7,790 bases of DNA from Collinsella sp. (GCA_022728415.1 JAIJJM010000090.1:1-7790); one strand, 5' to 3'. Counted from the stretch's first letter, positions 1 through 7,624 are shown. A program made the numbers and translations. Notes: a model not told the origin generated them from the sequence alone.

Positions 1-129
1 ATACAGGCGTTCCTTTTCGACTAACTTTTCTTTTTCTGCATTTAACTTTTGTAATGATGCTTCACATGCAGCCAGGCTCTGCGCTGTTCTTCTGATAAGT
101 CGATTAACTTTACTTAACAATTCGTTCAA
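1..129 (-). CDS. eivI: EivI/InvI (SpaM)-like T3SS stalk protein, N-terminal part only
   Basis: Partial gene, cut by the window start. The minus-strand frame is open from a TTG at 129-127 (or a second TTG at 120-118) to base 1, about 43 codons, and no ATG occurs before an upstream in-frame TAA. The translation has a basic start with Arg-Arg at residues 13-14, a Cys near 22, and then a Lys/Glu-rich helical stretch. Its pattern ([19 protein letters not shown]) aligns with the start of Salmonella InvI/SpaM. InvI belongs to the SctO/FliJ-like family, coiled-coil stalk proteins that contact the ATPase ring in the cytoplasm; the charged heptad-like part fits that. It overlaps the last ~20 bases of eivC, so translation is probably coupled. 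The first TTG gives an N-terminus (MNEL) similar in length to InvI, but the ribosome binding site (AAGAG) lies too close to it and suits the second TTG better. The identification rests on recalled homology and position. Confidence 0.75.
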   Translation of the reverse strand, partial: MNELLSKVNRLIRRTAQSLAACEASLQKLNAEKEKLVEKERLY

Positions 130-1429
130 GCTCTTTTAGCGTTTCACTCATTGGCATTTTTTCATTAACTGACTGTTTTAACCAATTTGTGAGTTTAGGC
201 CGGGCATTCATAGCAAAATCATTTTCAGCATTTTGCCCAGCGCGATATTCCCCTAAATCAATAAACACCTGTAGATCTTCCAAAGTTGTGAGGATCTTCC
301 TTACCCGTGCTGCATTATCTCTGTGTTTTTCATCAGTGACCTGACCAAATACTCGACTCACACTTTTTAGTACATCTATTGCCGGATAATGACCTTGCCC
401 AGCGAGTTTGCGACTTAGATAGATATGGCCATCAAGGATTGAGCGAATTTCATCACCCAGTGGGTCTGATTCATCCTCCCCCTCCAGTAATACGGTATAA
501 AACGCAGTAATACTTCCTTTTAATGTTGGTCCCGGCCTCTCCAGTAAGCGAGGTAAACTGTCAAAAACAGAAGCAGGATAACCACGCCTGGCAGGTGGTT
601 CACCCGCTGCCAGCTTCATATCGCGTAGTGCTCGTGCATACCGCGTCATTGAGTCGATAAAAAGTACAACTCTCTTTCCACGATCTCTAAAATACTCTGC
701 CACGGTTGTCGCCATCAGGGCGGCATTACACCGATCTACTGACGAAAAATCAGAGGTGGCATAAACCAAAACACATTTTGCTGCATTTACTGATTTTTTC
801 AGCGATTCCGCGCATTCCGTAACTTCCCTTCCACGTTCGCCAATCAAGCCAATAACAAACACATCAGCTTCAGTGTTGTTTACAAGCATATGCATTAAAA
901 CCGTTTTGCCACAGCCAGCCGATGCGAAAATCCCAACACGTTGACCAATGCCACATGTCAGTACGCCATCAATGACTCTTATCCGTGTCTCTAGTGGTGT
1001 ATTAATAACTCGACGTTCCTGATACGACGGTGGCAGTTCATCAATCAGGCGTAAATTTCCCCTTTCGCCTGGAGTGTCCGGGACAAACCTTTCCATAATT
1101 TGACCAGAAGCATTCAAAACTGAACCAAGAAAGGCATCACTGATCTGTATGGTTAACTGCTCTCCCGTTGGTTTCAAAACTGCAGTACGTGTAAGCCCCA
1201 CAGAGCTGCCTATAAGGTTTAATAATGTCTTTCCATTGCGAAAGCCAACGACCTGAGCCCTGGCTATACGTTCATTTGCTTGCCAGCTCGCATAAATTTC
1301 GCATACTTCGCCCACTGAAACGTCGTCAAGCTCTGCTTCAATCAGCGAGCCGTTTATGCTATGTAAGTAGCTGTATTTATTTAATAGTTTTAATTTTTTC
1401 ATACCAGCATGCTCCATATCGCAAGACAT
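110..1429 (-). CDS. eivC: EivC/InvC (SctN) type III secretion ATPase
   Basis: Cytoplasmic ATPase that unfolds substrates and strips chaperones at the base of the T3SS; related to FliI and F1-beta. Residues are numbered from the longest frame (439 aa). There is an N-terminal beta-barrel region (about 20-90), Walker A ASAGCGKT at 169-176, GERGRE at 197-202 with the probable catalytic Glu198, Walker B VVLFIDS ending at 260, and the family signature [10 protein letters not shown] in the C-terminal third. All key residues are present and the gene looks intact. Closest recalled relative is Salmonella InvC (431 aa). The drawn start at 1429 has AGGA only two bases upstream. The ATG at 1402 (tenth Met) has GGAG at 1415-1412 with a 9-base spacer and aligns with the InvC N-terminus, so I think the real product is 430 aa. 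The gene follows eivA after 4 bases, with no invB-like gene between, and overlaps eivI at its end. Confidence 0.96.
   Translation of the reverse strand: MSCDMEHAGMKKLKLLNKYSYLHSINGSLIEAELDDVSVGEVCEIYASWQANERIARAQVVGFRNGKTLLNLIGSSVGLTRTAVLKPTGEQLTIQISDAFLGSVLNASGQIMERFVPDTPGERGNLRLIDELPPSYQERRVINTPLETRIRVIDGVLTCGIGQRVGIFASAGCGKTVLMHMLVNNTEADVFVIGLIGERGREVTECAESLKKSVNAAKCVLVYATSDFSSVDRCNAALMATTVAEYFRDRGKRVVLFIDSMTRYARALRDMKLAAGEPPARRGYPASVFDSLPRLLERPGPTLKGSITAFYTVLLEGEDESDPLGDEIRSILDGHIYLSRKLAGQGHYPAIDVLKSVSRVFGQVTDEKHRDNAARVRKILTTLEDLQVFIDLGEYRAGQNAENDFAMNARPKLTNWLKQSVNEKMPMSETLKELERIVK
1412..1415 (-). promoter_or_regulatory. Ribosome binding site for the preferred internal eivC start
   Basis: GGAG lies 9 bases before the ATG at 1402-1400. 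It favours that codon over the upstream ATG at 1429, whose AGGA ends only two bases before it. The shorter product matches the N-terminus of Salmonella InvC. Confidence 0.5.
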
Positions 1430-1433
1430 TATC

Positions 1434-3494
1434 CTAAATAGTTTTCAGAATATTAACGGGAACATTTTCCGTTAGTTCCCCGTACGAAAGTACTTCGAGG
1501 TCTCGATAACTAGATTCAATAAGTTTTTTGATAAAACGACGAATATCCACAGATCCCAGTAAAATAATGTCTTTAATAGGAATATTGATTCCAGAAAGAG
1601 CCAGTTTAAAATTATCCAGAATCATCTCAGCTTCGGATGCATCGAGATTAAGAAAAGTACCGCCAGCGGTAGGCCTGACACCATCTCTGATTCTGTCCTC
1701 TATTTCAGGCGAAATCACAATTGCTTTAATTTCTCCAGAATATGAAAACTTATGGCAAATGTAGCGACCTAATGCACCTCGTACATGCTCGACGAGTGTA
1801 ATTATATCTTTCTCTCGTGGGCTCCATAATGCTAAAGCCTCCATAACTAAACGCATATTGCGCACTGAAATTCGCTCCTGGATCAGACGCTGAATTACCT
1901 CTGAAATGCGCTGCACGGTTATATATCTTAATATTTCTTTTAATAGATCAGGATACTTCATCTCTAATTGATCAAGAATATATTTGGTTTCTTGTATACC
2001 AAAATACTCATTAATATTATGAGCCAGACATACAGATAAATGATTGTACATTTCATCCATGGCCGTGCGAGTATAACAGCCAATTTTTGTTAATTTTTGG
2101 GCATCACTTTTTGTAACCCAATAATATTGTTCACCATTATTATTTACGATGACAGGTTTCTTGATCAAAGTCGAAACCACTTCATCTGAATATTCAACCA
2201 ACAAGACAAGATCATGATAAATTTTAAATTGCGAGGCTCTGACTTCATTTAGCATTAATATGACATCTTCATCATTAAGGCCTTCCCCCTCGCGAATGAC
2301 AATACCGGGAATACGGATACCATACTCAATAAAAAACTGACTACGAATCCTATCAGCAAGATTGATTTCAGTGTATTTTTTAGCCTGTACACTATTCATA
2401 ATCAAAACCAAGGGTACCGTTTCGGTAATAACCTGATCAAGTTTATTAATAATACCTAATGAAATATCATCATCCTGATTATAGGGTTCCAACCCAACGG
2501 TGATATCTCCCTCAACAACCGTTTCTTCAACCCCTTTCTTTTTGAATTTAAAGTAAAAATAAATTCCTAAGATTACTGCCAAACATAAAAACACAAGAAG
2601 GGGAAAACCTGGAAGCAACCCAATACTTAGCGCGAGGACACATGTCACAATAATGACAAAAGAATTACTTAATAACTGGGACATTATATTTTGCCCCATA
2701 TTATCACTATCGCCATTCACGCGCGTTACGATAAACCCTGCACTAATAGCAATTAATAAAGCTGGAATTTGTGAAACAAGACCATCACCGACGGTAAGAA
2801 TTGTGTAGACGGTCAACGCTGTCGAGAAATCCATTCCATTTTGGCCTACTCCTACTGATAGCCCACCGATAATATTAACAAAGATAATAATAATGTTTGC
2901 AATAGCATCACCTTTGATAAATTTCATCGCACCATCAAAGGAACCATACAGCTGACTCTCTCGTTCTAATACGCTACGACGTTCTTTTGCTAAATCTGCA
3001 TCAATGATCCCGGCGCGTAGATCGGCGTCAATACTCATTTGTTTACCTGGCATACCGTCAAGCGAAAAGCGGGCAGCAACTTCAGCCACACGTTCCGAAC
3101 CTTTAGTAATCACGATAAACTGAACAATAGTAACAATGGAGAAAATAACAAAACCAACTACCAGGCTATCTCCAATAACGAATTCACCAAAACTCGTTAT
3201 AATTTCTCCGGCGTCCGCCTCAAGAAGTATAAGTCGGCTGGTACTGATCGCCAGCGCCAAACGAAATAACGTTGTGATGAGAAGAATTGATGGGAATGAA
3301 GAAAAACTTAAAATCCTATCAACATAGAATGATCCTAAAAACACAAGTATTGCCAATGTTAAGTTCAGCCCAATCAAAAAATCGATTAAGTAGGTGGGCA
3401 ATGGAATTATGAGCATGGCGATAATCATCACCATTAATCCAAGAATTATTAATTCTGGATGACTCCTTAACCCTATCAAAACTTTGTTAAACAT
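1434..3494 (-). CDS. eivA: EivA/InvA (SctV, FHIPEP family) inner-membrane export gate protein
   Basis: Major export apparatus protein of the T3SS; the family forms a nonameric ring whose cytoplasmic domains receive substrates and chaperones. Length is 686 aa against 685 for Salmonella InvA, with near-identical blocks throughout. The N-terminal ~320 residues are hydrophobic membrane segments. The conserved FHIPEP-type cytoplasmic loop begins at about residue 142 ([18 protein letters not shown]). A Lys/Glu linker at about 320-345 is followed by the soluble domain (about 345-686), containing [17 protein letters not shown] and VRRFIKK-type blocks. The linker and the following ~30 residues differ most from InvA. 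ATG 3494 has AAGG 9 bases upstream inside the end of eivE, and the two genes overlap by 8 bases, so translation is likely coupled to the C-terminal eivE piece. No frameshift or internal stop is seen. The C-terminus (ILKTI) resembles InvA. Confidence 0.97.
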   Translation of the reverse strand: MFNKVLIGLRSHPELIILGLMVMIIAMLIIPLPTYLIDFLIGLNLTLAILVFLGSFYVDRILSFSSFPSILLITTLFRLALAISTSRLILLEADAGEIITSFGEFVIGDSLVVGFVIFSIVTIVQFIVITKGSERVAEVAARFSLDGMPGKQMSIDADLRAGIIDADLAKERRSVLERESQLYGSFDGAMKFIKGDAIANIIIIFVNIIGGLSVGVGQNGMDFSTALTVYTILTVGDGLVSQIPALLIAISAGFIVTRVNGDSDNMGQNIMSQLLSNSFVIIVTCVLALSIGLLPGFPLLVFLCLAVILGIYFYFKFKKKGVEETVVEGDITVGLEPYNQDDDISLGIINKLDQVITETVPLVLIMNSVQAKKYTEINLADRIRSQFFIEYGIRIPGIVIREGEGLNDEDVILMLNEVRASQFKIYHDLVLLVEYSDEVVSTLIKKPVIVNNNGEQYYWVTKSDAQKLTKIGCYTRTAMDEMYNHLSVCLAHNINEYFGIQETKYILDQLEMKYPDLLKEILRYITVQRISEVIQRLIQERISVRNMRLVMEALALWSPREKDIITLVEHVRGALGRYICHKFSYSGEIKAIVISPEIEDRIRDGVRPTAGGTFLNLDASEAEMILDNFKLALSGINIPIKDIILLGSVDIRRFIKKLIESSYRDLEVLSYGELTENVPVNILKTI

Positions 3495-3906
3495 TGAACA
3501 TTACCTTCTTCCATGGTTTTTTATTTTGTTTTTTATTACTGTTTTGTGTATCAAAGAGCTCTGCTGCAAATGTTACTTTTATTGCCTGTTTACAACACTC
3601 CCTAATCTCTAATAATTGTTCATTATTAATAAAAAGTGAAAATGGAAGATTTGTACATCCGCTGTAAATCGCCTTCAGGAGTAACGTTTTGTCTTTATAA
3701 TTAGCATCTGCGGGTAGGGTTACCAGTGCATTTTTCAGGAGTTCCTCTGCAGTCTCAGGAAATTTTATTAACGATATCAGAAAAAATATCCAGTAATCTT
3801 CTGCGCTAATAAATTTTTTAATTATTGGGTTATTCATTAAAGTTTTCAGAAATAAAGCCTCTGCCGACTGAAGAGACAATAGTTGTGACAACTTATTGAG
3901 AAACAT
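3487..3906 (-). CDS. EivE C-terminal fragment (TyeA-like portion)
   Basis: A 139-residue frame beginning at an ATG two codons after the premature stop of eivE, in the same reading frame. Position alone might suggest an InvB-type chaperone, but the sequence is the C-terminal third of InvE: SAEALFLKTLM and SAEDYWIFFLISL match SADLLFVSTLL and NAEESSWLLLMLSL of InvE. Residues from about 75 onward resemble Yersinia TyeA (LPFSLF..NEQLLEIRECCKQAI against [23 protein letters not shown]). It has a lysine-rich tail absent from InvE. No Shine-Dalgarno sequence precedes the ATG, so translation would depend on re-initiation by ribosomes that stop at 3913. If made, it could act like TyeA; it may equally be untranslated debris. 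Confidence 0.6.
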   Translation of the reverse strand: MFLNKLSQLLSLQSAEALFLKTLMNNPIIKKFISAEDYWIFFLISLIKFPETAEELLKNALVTLPADANYKDKTLLLKAIYSGCTNLPFSLFINNEQLLEIRECCKQAIKVTFAAELFDTQNSNKKQNKKPWKKVMFNV

Positions 3907-3912
3907 ACCAAA

Positions 3913-4632
3913 TTACAATGATGAACAACTCGCATCAAGTGCATTTATATCTGAGAAAAGCGTCTCTTTGATAAATTTTGTCACTAGCATTCTATTTTGA
4001 TAGCCATAACTACCAATCCATTCTACATAAGTATCTACAGCATCGTCTTCTGCCATTAAAAATTGTCGATAACTTGCCCTTAGTAATTTTGGATTTAATG
4101 ACAATGCCTGGCCAAATAACTTTGCTTTTAATGCCGAGTTAATGCCACTATTAATGAATTTTTTAGTAGTCTCTTGATTAACTTTTCTAAGTAATGCTTC
4201 AGCGTTTAGCCGCACATTTTCAGATATTTGTTTTTTACGTAAAATTGCACGTAATACAACCACCAGATCGCTTTCATCTGGAAATAATTTTTTAGCAAAG
4301 CTATACACTTCATAGTCATGGGTAGTTGCAGCCTTAAGCGCCTCCATGACTTTATCGGTTTTTTCTATTGGCTGATCTTCCAGGACATATTCTTCTCCGT
4401 CCAGAAAGTTGGCCAGTTGTTCTTCGTAGATTTTTTTCTTCATAAACTGCGTTAACGCTGCTGACATCTCGTCAGTAGCTTGTAAGAATCGAGCTTCTTT
4501 ACCGGCGGGATCATCCCCCATTTTAGGCATTTCAGCTTCAATATCTTCATTATCTTCTGTGATAATGTCCTCTAAGCGAGAAACTTCTCTGGCTCTTTCT
4601 AATACACCGACATGCTCTACATGAATCGCCAT
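3913..4632 (-). CDS. eivE: EivE N-terminal fragment (YopN-like portion)
   Basis: This 239-residue piece ends at the premature TAA. It has an acidic N-terminal region (about residues 20-45), where gatekeepers normally carry the secretion signal and chaperone-binding segment. Next come the conserved TDEMSAAL motif at about residue 53 and helical repeats including LFPDESDLVVVLR and GINSALKAKLFGQALSLNPKLLRASYRQF, all recognisable in InvE. The frame is open from a GTG at 4656, but I prefer the ATG at 4632, which has GGAGGA at 4645-4640 with a 7-base spacer; the GTG has no comparable site and would overlap eivG by 20 bases. In Yersinia YopN has a similar extent and works together with separate TyeA, so partial function of this piece cannot be excluded. 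Confidence 0.85.
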   Translation of the reverse strand: MAIHVEHVGVLERAREVSRLEDIITEDNEDIEAEMPKMGDDPAGKEARFLQATDEMSAALTQFMKKKIYEEQLANFLDGEEYVLEDQPIEKTDKVMEALKAATTHDYEVYSFAKKLFPDESDLVVVLRAILRKKQISENVRLNAEALLRKVNQETTKKFINSGINSALKAKLFGQALSLNPKLLRASYRQFLMAEDDAVDTYVEWIGSYGYQNRMLVTKFIKETLFSDINALDASCSSL

Positions 4633-4636
4633 TTCA

Positions 4637-6340
4637 CTATCCTCCGACGACTTCACGATTCAGGTAAGTTTTTATCCATTTCTGCAGTAATTCATCGTTG
4701 ATTTCTTTATTTTTTGCCATTTGCTGTGTTATTGCTCTGGCGTCAACCGCAGCCTCATTCGCATTATTCATCATGCGCTCATCGATCTCTCTTGGCTCAA
4801 TAAGAAAGACACGAACGATGTTATTCGCATTTGTTCCTTCATATCCAAATAATTTACCAATAAATGGAATACTGCCTAATATTGGGATCTTGCGACTTTC
4901 ATAGGTATTCGTATCTCGTGTATATCCACCAATCAAAAGACTTTTCCCTTGAGGCACGCGCGCAATAGTACTTATAAGCGTTCTACCAACCTGAGGCAGA
5001 TCATCAACATTGGTCTTGTCAGAATTGATTTCATTGCCATCTTCAATATTCAAGAGTAATTCAATTTGATTTCGCGAAGCAAATCGTGGTAGCACGCTAA
5101 TCATCGTACCATAGGTTACTTCATCCAACTCCGCAGTACGCTCGCCGACTAATTTAGTATAGAAAGTACGGTTATTATCAAATATAGCGGGAATATTCTC
5201 CTGTGTTAAAACGACAGGACGAGCAACAACGGCGGCTCTTCTTTTTTGCGCAAGTGCCTGTATTGTTGCAATAAACTGTGTCCCATCCAGGGTACTAATT
5301 GAACCTGAATTATTAAATGATGCACTTAGGCTGGATCCAATTTTTATCGTGCCCGACCAGTCAGCTCCTAACTGTTCTAAATCAGTCTTATCAATATCTA
5401 TTATCCATAAAGATAATTCAATGTGTCGCTTTGGAATATCGAGTGTAGCTACTAACTTCTCGATAAAATCAACCTGAGATACTGTTCCTTTAACAAGTAA
5501 ACTGTTGGTATCAGGATATGCAATAATTTGTATATCGTCAGTCTCTGGCGCTCCAGCTGTCGATATTATTTTCTCTACTTGTAGATCATCATCTTCTTCA
5601 GCACCAGGAAAAGGAGGCATACGTGATACGTTTTTTAGTTGTTGACGACTTGAAATTTCAGAAAGTACGTTAACCCCAGTGCTTTGCTTAATGTTATTAT
5701 TTAACAACGTCGATAGTACTTTTGCCATGCCAGGAATAACTATCTTTTCGCCACGTAATTCATAAGTCCGATCATTAACGAATGTGTTGACCAGGTGAAT
5801 AATCCCTACTTTATTGCGTCCGATCTCGATGCCATCACTGTTTTGCTCCATTAATTTTGCAGCATTAACGACCAGGTCAACATAAACCGGTGGCCCCGAT
5901 ACATAGAAAGTACCATTGCCGCCCCCTTTAATTTCATAACGAGAGTTATACAGACCCGATTTTTTTAAGAAATTATTAAACTCATTAGTCGATACCTTTC
6001 TCAGATTAATCAGAGCATTACGCATCTCTGATGAGTCATAGATATAAATAGCTTTGCCATCATCGTACCAAATAAGTCCCATCTGCGCCGACAGGCGTTC
6101 AATCAAGGCATAGGGTTCGGTTAAATCAAAATTTCCGCTGATCTGTTTCTTCATGGCAAGCTTACTTACTATTGTAGGCTTACCCGCATATGATGAAACC
6201 GTTTCAAAAAAACTACGTAGATTTTCTTTATTTGCTACGTATCCATTCGCTGTTGCGGCATATGCACCAGGAGTCAATAATCCATTAAAAATGCATAAGG
6301 CTGAAATTAATATAATAGTAATACGTAATTTTATTTTCAT
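4637..6340 (-). CDS. eivG: EivG/InvG (SctC) type III secretin
   Basis: Outer-membrane secretin that forms the upper ring of the T3SS needle complex. It is 567 aa, close to Salmonella InvG (562). Residues 1-28 form a signal peptide (Lys/Arg start, hydrophobic core, cleavage probably after AYA at 26-28). N0 and N1 domains occupy about 34-170 and an N3 region about 175-300, with an acidic insert (EEDDD) at 248-252. The secretin barrel domain is about 305-520, with VVARPVVLTQENIPAIF and the conserved VPQGKSLLIGGY and IPILGSIPFIGKLF blocks. The last ~45 residues form a charged, helix-prone tail (DELLQKWIKTYLNREV) like the pilotin-binding tail of InvG. The ATG overlaps the eivF stop as ATGA and has only a weak ribosome binding site, so translation is probably coupled to eivF. 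The gene looks intact. Confidence 0.96.
   Translation of the reverse strand: MKIKLRITIILISALCIFNGLLTPGAYAATANGYVANKENLRSFFETVSSYAGKPTIVSKLAMKKQISGNFDLTEPYALIERLSAQMGLIWYDDGKAIYIYDSSEMRNALINLRKVSTNEFNNFLKKSGLYNSRYEIKGGGNGTFYVSGPPVYVDLVVNAAKLMEQNSDGIEIGRNKVGIIHLVNTFVNDRTYELRGEKIVIPGMAKVLSTLLNNNIKQSTGVNVLSEISSRQQLKNVSRMPPFPGAEEDDDLQVEKIISTAGAPETDDIQIIAYPDTNSLLVKGTVSQVDFIEKLVATLDIPKRHIELSLWIIDIDKTDLEQLGADWSGTIKIGSSLSASFNNSGSISTLDGTQFIATIQALAQKRRAAVVARPVVLTQENIPAIFDNNRTFYTKLVGERTAELDEVTYGTMISVLPRFASRNQIELLLNIEDGNEINSDKTNVDDLPQVGRTLISTIARVPQGKSLLIGGYTRDTNTYESRKIPILGSIPFIGKLFGYEGTNANNIVRVFLIEPREIDERMMNNANEAAVDARAITQQMAKNKEINDELLQKWIKTYLNREVVGG
4640..4645 (-). promoter_or_regulatory. Ribosome binding site that decides the eivE start
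   Basis: GGAGGA formed by the last two glycine codons of eivG, 7 bases before the ATG at 4632. The eivG stop codon lies between the site and the start, a typical coupled arrangement. It argues for the ATG over the in-frame GTG at 4656. Confidence 0.7.
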
Positions 6341-7086
6341 AACTTTTTACATAGTTCTCTCGGTGTTTTTCCTAACCGACTTTTTACTTCAGCTGAAAAG
6401 TGTGATGAGGATGAGTAGCCATATTTATGCGCAATAGTTGTCATATCACTGTTTCCTTCAATGATTTCCAACACGGCTCTGGCAACTCTCCAGCCACATA
6501 ATTCCGTTTTAACTTTACCACCCAATGCATAACTACATAAACGGCGAAAATGTGAATACGATACGCCGTAAAGCTCACCAAGATCATAGAGTGAAGTCTG
6601 TATGAGCGATTGCGATAATAAATAGCGAACCAGTTTATAGCATTCTGTTTTTCTTAGATGCTGAAACAGAATTTCATTAATATTATCGCTGCTCAGATAA
6701 GTGGCTAAAAACCAGGCTTCACTTGCAACTTTACTGAATAGCACAACTTCTGATGCAAAGGGCAAGGCATCAGCAAACAACTCATGGTGTTCCCTTTCCA
6801 CACTCCCCGTTGATTCATCAATAAAAGCTAATAATTTACTCAGGATATCAATGCGAAGTGGATGATAAATTACTTTCCCTGCAGTTACCTCAATTTGGCT
6901 TCGGTCAATGAGCAGTAATATGTCTTCCACTACCATTAATTTTTGATGGTTATTACCAATCGTAATAACAAGGGTTACATCCTTGTTTTCATTTCCCCGT
7001 AAGAACCACATTTCAGGGTCCAGTAGGGTTAACTTCTGTCCTTGAAGCAAAACATTCATTGGAAGTAACAGCCCTTCTTCAATCAT
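6337..7086 (-). CDS. eivF: EivF/InvF-like AraC-family transcriptional activator
   Basis: AraC/XylS-family regulator of 249 aa, first gene of the T3SS operon. The C-terminal third holds two helix-turn-helix units: LGELYGVSYSHFRRLCSYALGGK (about 168-191, given here only as a landmark of the first unit) and IAHKYGYSSSSHFSAEV (about 217-234), followed by the typical GKTPREL end. These align closely with InvF, as does RIDILSKLLAFID at about 78-90. Salmonella InvF works with the chaperone SicA as co-activator of effector genes; a SicA-like partner is not in this window, so that role is inferred. The start ATG at 7086 has AAGGAGA with a spacer of about 6 bases. The product is longer than the 216-aa InvF I recall, because ~30 further N-terminal residues precede the part that aligns. 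The stop overlaps the eivG start by 4 bases. No damage is visible. Confidence 0.94.
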   Translation of the reverse strand: MIEEGLLLPMNVLLQGQKLTLLDPEMWFLRGNENKDVTLVITIGNNHQKLMVVEDILLLIDRSQIEVTAGKVIYHPLRIDILSKLLAFIDESTGSVEREHHELFADALPFASEVVLFSKVASEAWFLATYLSSDNINEILFQHLRKTECYKLVRYLLSQSLIQTSLYDLGELYGVSYSHFRRLCSYALGGKVKTELCGWRVARAVLEIIEGNSDMTTIAHKYGYSSSSHFSAEVKSRLGKTPRELCKKL

Positions 7087-7431
7087 GTTTCATCTCCTTA
7101 TTCCATATTCTCATTCTCCATAAACTTGCAATAAAAACATGATTAAAAAGTGATGATTCCTATTTATAAAATAATGATTTTGTTATGAGCGAATAGCTAT
7201 CAGCCACTTACACTTGTACGTCATCCTGTCCATATACAGAATTGCAACTGTTGATATGTTTTACTTAAACATACCCCGTATTTCTTATAACACTTGTTTG
7301 GTGACTATTTTCAATAAAAATCATATTTGTTAGTTACACATTAACGCACTGCGAGTGTTTTGTTACTCCCTGCATATATTTTATTCTCTTTTCCGATTCT
7401 ATTTTTCTTAATCGTTCATATAATTTTCTTG
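7087..7431 (-). other. AT-rich gene-free region upstream of eivF
   Basis: This 345-base stretch holds no frame I would call a gene on either strand. A 13-codon frame starting ATGCAGGGAGTAAC near 7366 has no convincing ribosome binding site. As the only sizeable gap before the tightly packed eivF-eivI genes, it should contain the operon promoter and binding sites for its regulators (a HilA-like activator and H-NS would be expected from SPI-1 and from the AT richness). I found no clear intrinsic terminator for the gene ending at 7432. Confidence 0.6.
7284..7314 (-). promoter_or_regulatory. Possible sigma70-type promoter upstream of eivF
   Basis: TTGAAA at 7314-7309 and TATAAG at 7289-7284 each match five of six consensus bases on the minus strand. 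The 19-base spacer is longer than ideal, which would fit a promoter that needs an activator. It would give a 5' untranslated leader of about 190 bases. In such AT-rich DNA chance matches are common. Confidence 0.22.
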
Positions 7432-7611
7432 TTAGTCGGATTTACGAATCATGAGACTTATGATGGATGGAATGAGGCTAAGCGGCCATGTCAACCCTGT
7501 AATTACTGCAGCAAACAACCGATATGTTACTTTTTCTTCCGAGAAGATAAATATTAAGGTCGATGTCACAACCAGACCTATCAGGTAAGCTAACAGTAAT
7601 TTATTGATCAC
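7432..7611 (-). CDS. GhoT/OrtT-family small membrane toxin-like protein
   Basis: A 59-residue peptide starting at GTG 7611-7609, with AAGGGAGG at 7624-7617 and a 5-base spacer. A longer frame reaches ATG 7668, but it would run through a hairpin and has no good ribosome binding site; the GTG start also gives the family length (GhoT and OrtT are 57 aa). Two membrane segments flank a short polar loop. The pattern YLIG, then FSEEK, then YRLFAAVITGLTWPLSL matches GhoT (YVIG, ISHEK, IRLLSAFLVGITWPMSL) and OrtT. Known members insert in the inner membrane, collapse the proton motive force and slow growth under stress. The C-terminus differs, ending in a charged RKSD. The upstream gene end does not resemble the GhoS antitoxin, so this may be an orphan like OrtT or a pair of another type. 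Family membership is from recalled sequences; toxicity is inference. Confidence 0.72.
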   Translation of the reverse strand: MINKLLLAYLIGLVVTSTLIFIFSEEKVTYRLFAAVITGLTWPLSLIPSIISLMIRKSD

Positions 7612-7616
7612 TTTTA

Positions 7617-7624
7617 CCTCCCTT
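7617..7624 (-). promoter_or_regulatory. Strong ribosome binding site of the GhoT/OrtT-like gene
   Basis: AAGGGAGG located 5 bases before the GTG at 7611. It fixes the start and excludes the upstream ATG at 7668. It is unusually strong compared with the other ribosome binding sites in the window. Confidence 0.65.

Larger units (their letters stand above)
3487..4632 (-). pseudogene. eivE: eivE (InvE/MxiC/YopN-TyeA family gatekeeper), interrupted by an in-frame TAA
   Basis: Read as one frame this is a 381-codon gene with a single stop codon, TAA at 3915-3913 (codon 240). Salmonella InvE is 372 aa and matches on both sides: InvE has DASCSRLEFGQLLRRL where this frame reads DASCSSL, stop, FGMFLNKL. 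The stop therefore sits exactly where InvE has Glu (GAA), and one base change would restore it; no frameshift is involved. InvE-family proteins are cytoplasmic gatekeepers that hold back effectors until translocators are exported. The stop separates the chaperone-binding and first helical domains from the C-terminal part containing the TyeA-like domain. The gene is tightly packed: eivG ends 4 bases before the start and the end overlaps eivA by 8 bases. I call it a pseudogene, although the two halves may both be translated; they are listed separately. Confidence 0.85.

Noticed and set aside
1225..1437. Plus-strand frame opposite the start of eivC
   Set aside because: Complement of a strongly conserved coding region, with no family resemblance and no ribosome binding site.
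1528..1764. Plus-strand 78-aa frame opposite the end of eivA
   Set aside because: Shadow of conserved eivA codons; no independent support.
3039..3327. Two overlapping plus-strand frames opposite eivA
   Set aside because: They lie within the conserved membrane and FHIPEP-loop coding region of eivA and overlap each other in different frames; the amino-acid make-up is non-protein-like.
3487..3906. Frame between eivE and eivA read as a secretion chaperone of the InvB type
   Set aside because: The sequence continues InvE homology across the TAA in the same frame and does not resemble InvB, which in SPI-1 lies on the other side of invA.
4698..4904. Plus-strand 68-aa frame opposite the eivG C-terminus
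   Set aside because: Shadow of the secretin coding sequence; no ribosome binding site or recognisable motif.
6153..6437. Plus-strand 94-aa frame across the eivF-eivG junction
   Set aside because: The hydrophobic part is the complement of the EivG signal peptide and the rest covers the end of eivF; both sense genes are certain.
7120..7330. HilA-type box candidates (TTTTAT hexamers) upstream of eivF
   Set aside because: Such hexamers are frequent by chance in this AT-rich stretch and I found no pair with a consistent spacing.
7387..7420. Possible terminator hairpin after the GhoT/OrtT-like gene (CGATT ... AATCG)
   Set aside because: Five-base AT-rich arms around an 11-base loop and no T-run; too weak to call.
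7360..7557. Plus-strand 65-aa hydrophobic, Cys-containing frame
   Set aside because: It is antisense to the GhoT/OrtT-like gene, has no clear ribosome binding site, and its hydrophobicity is explained by AT-rich DNA and the complement of a membrane-protein gene.
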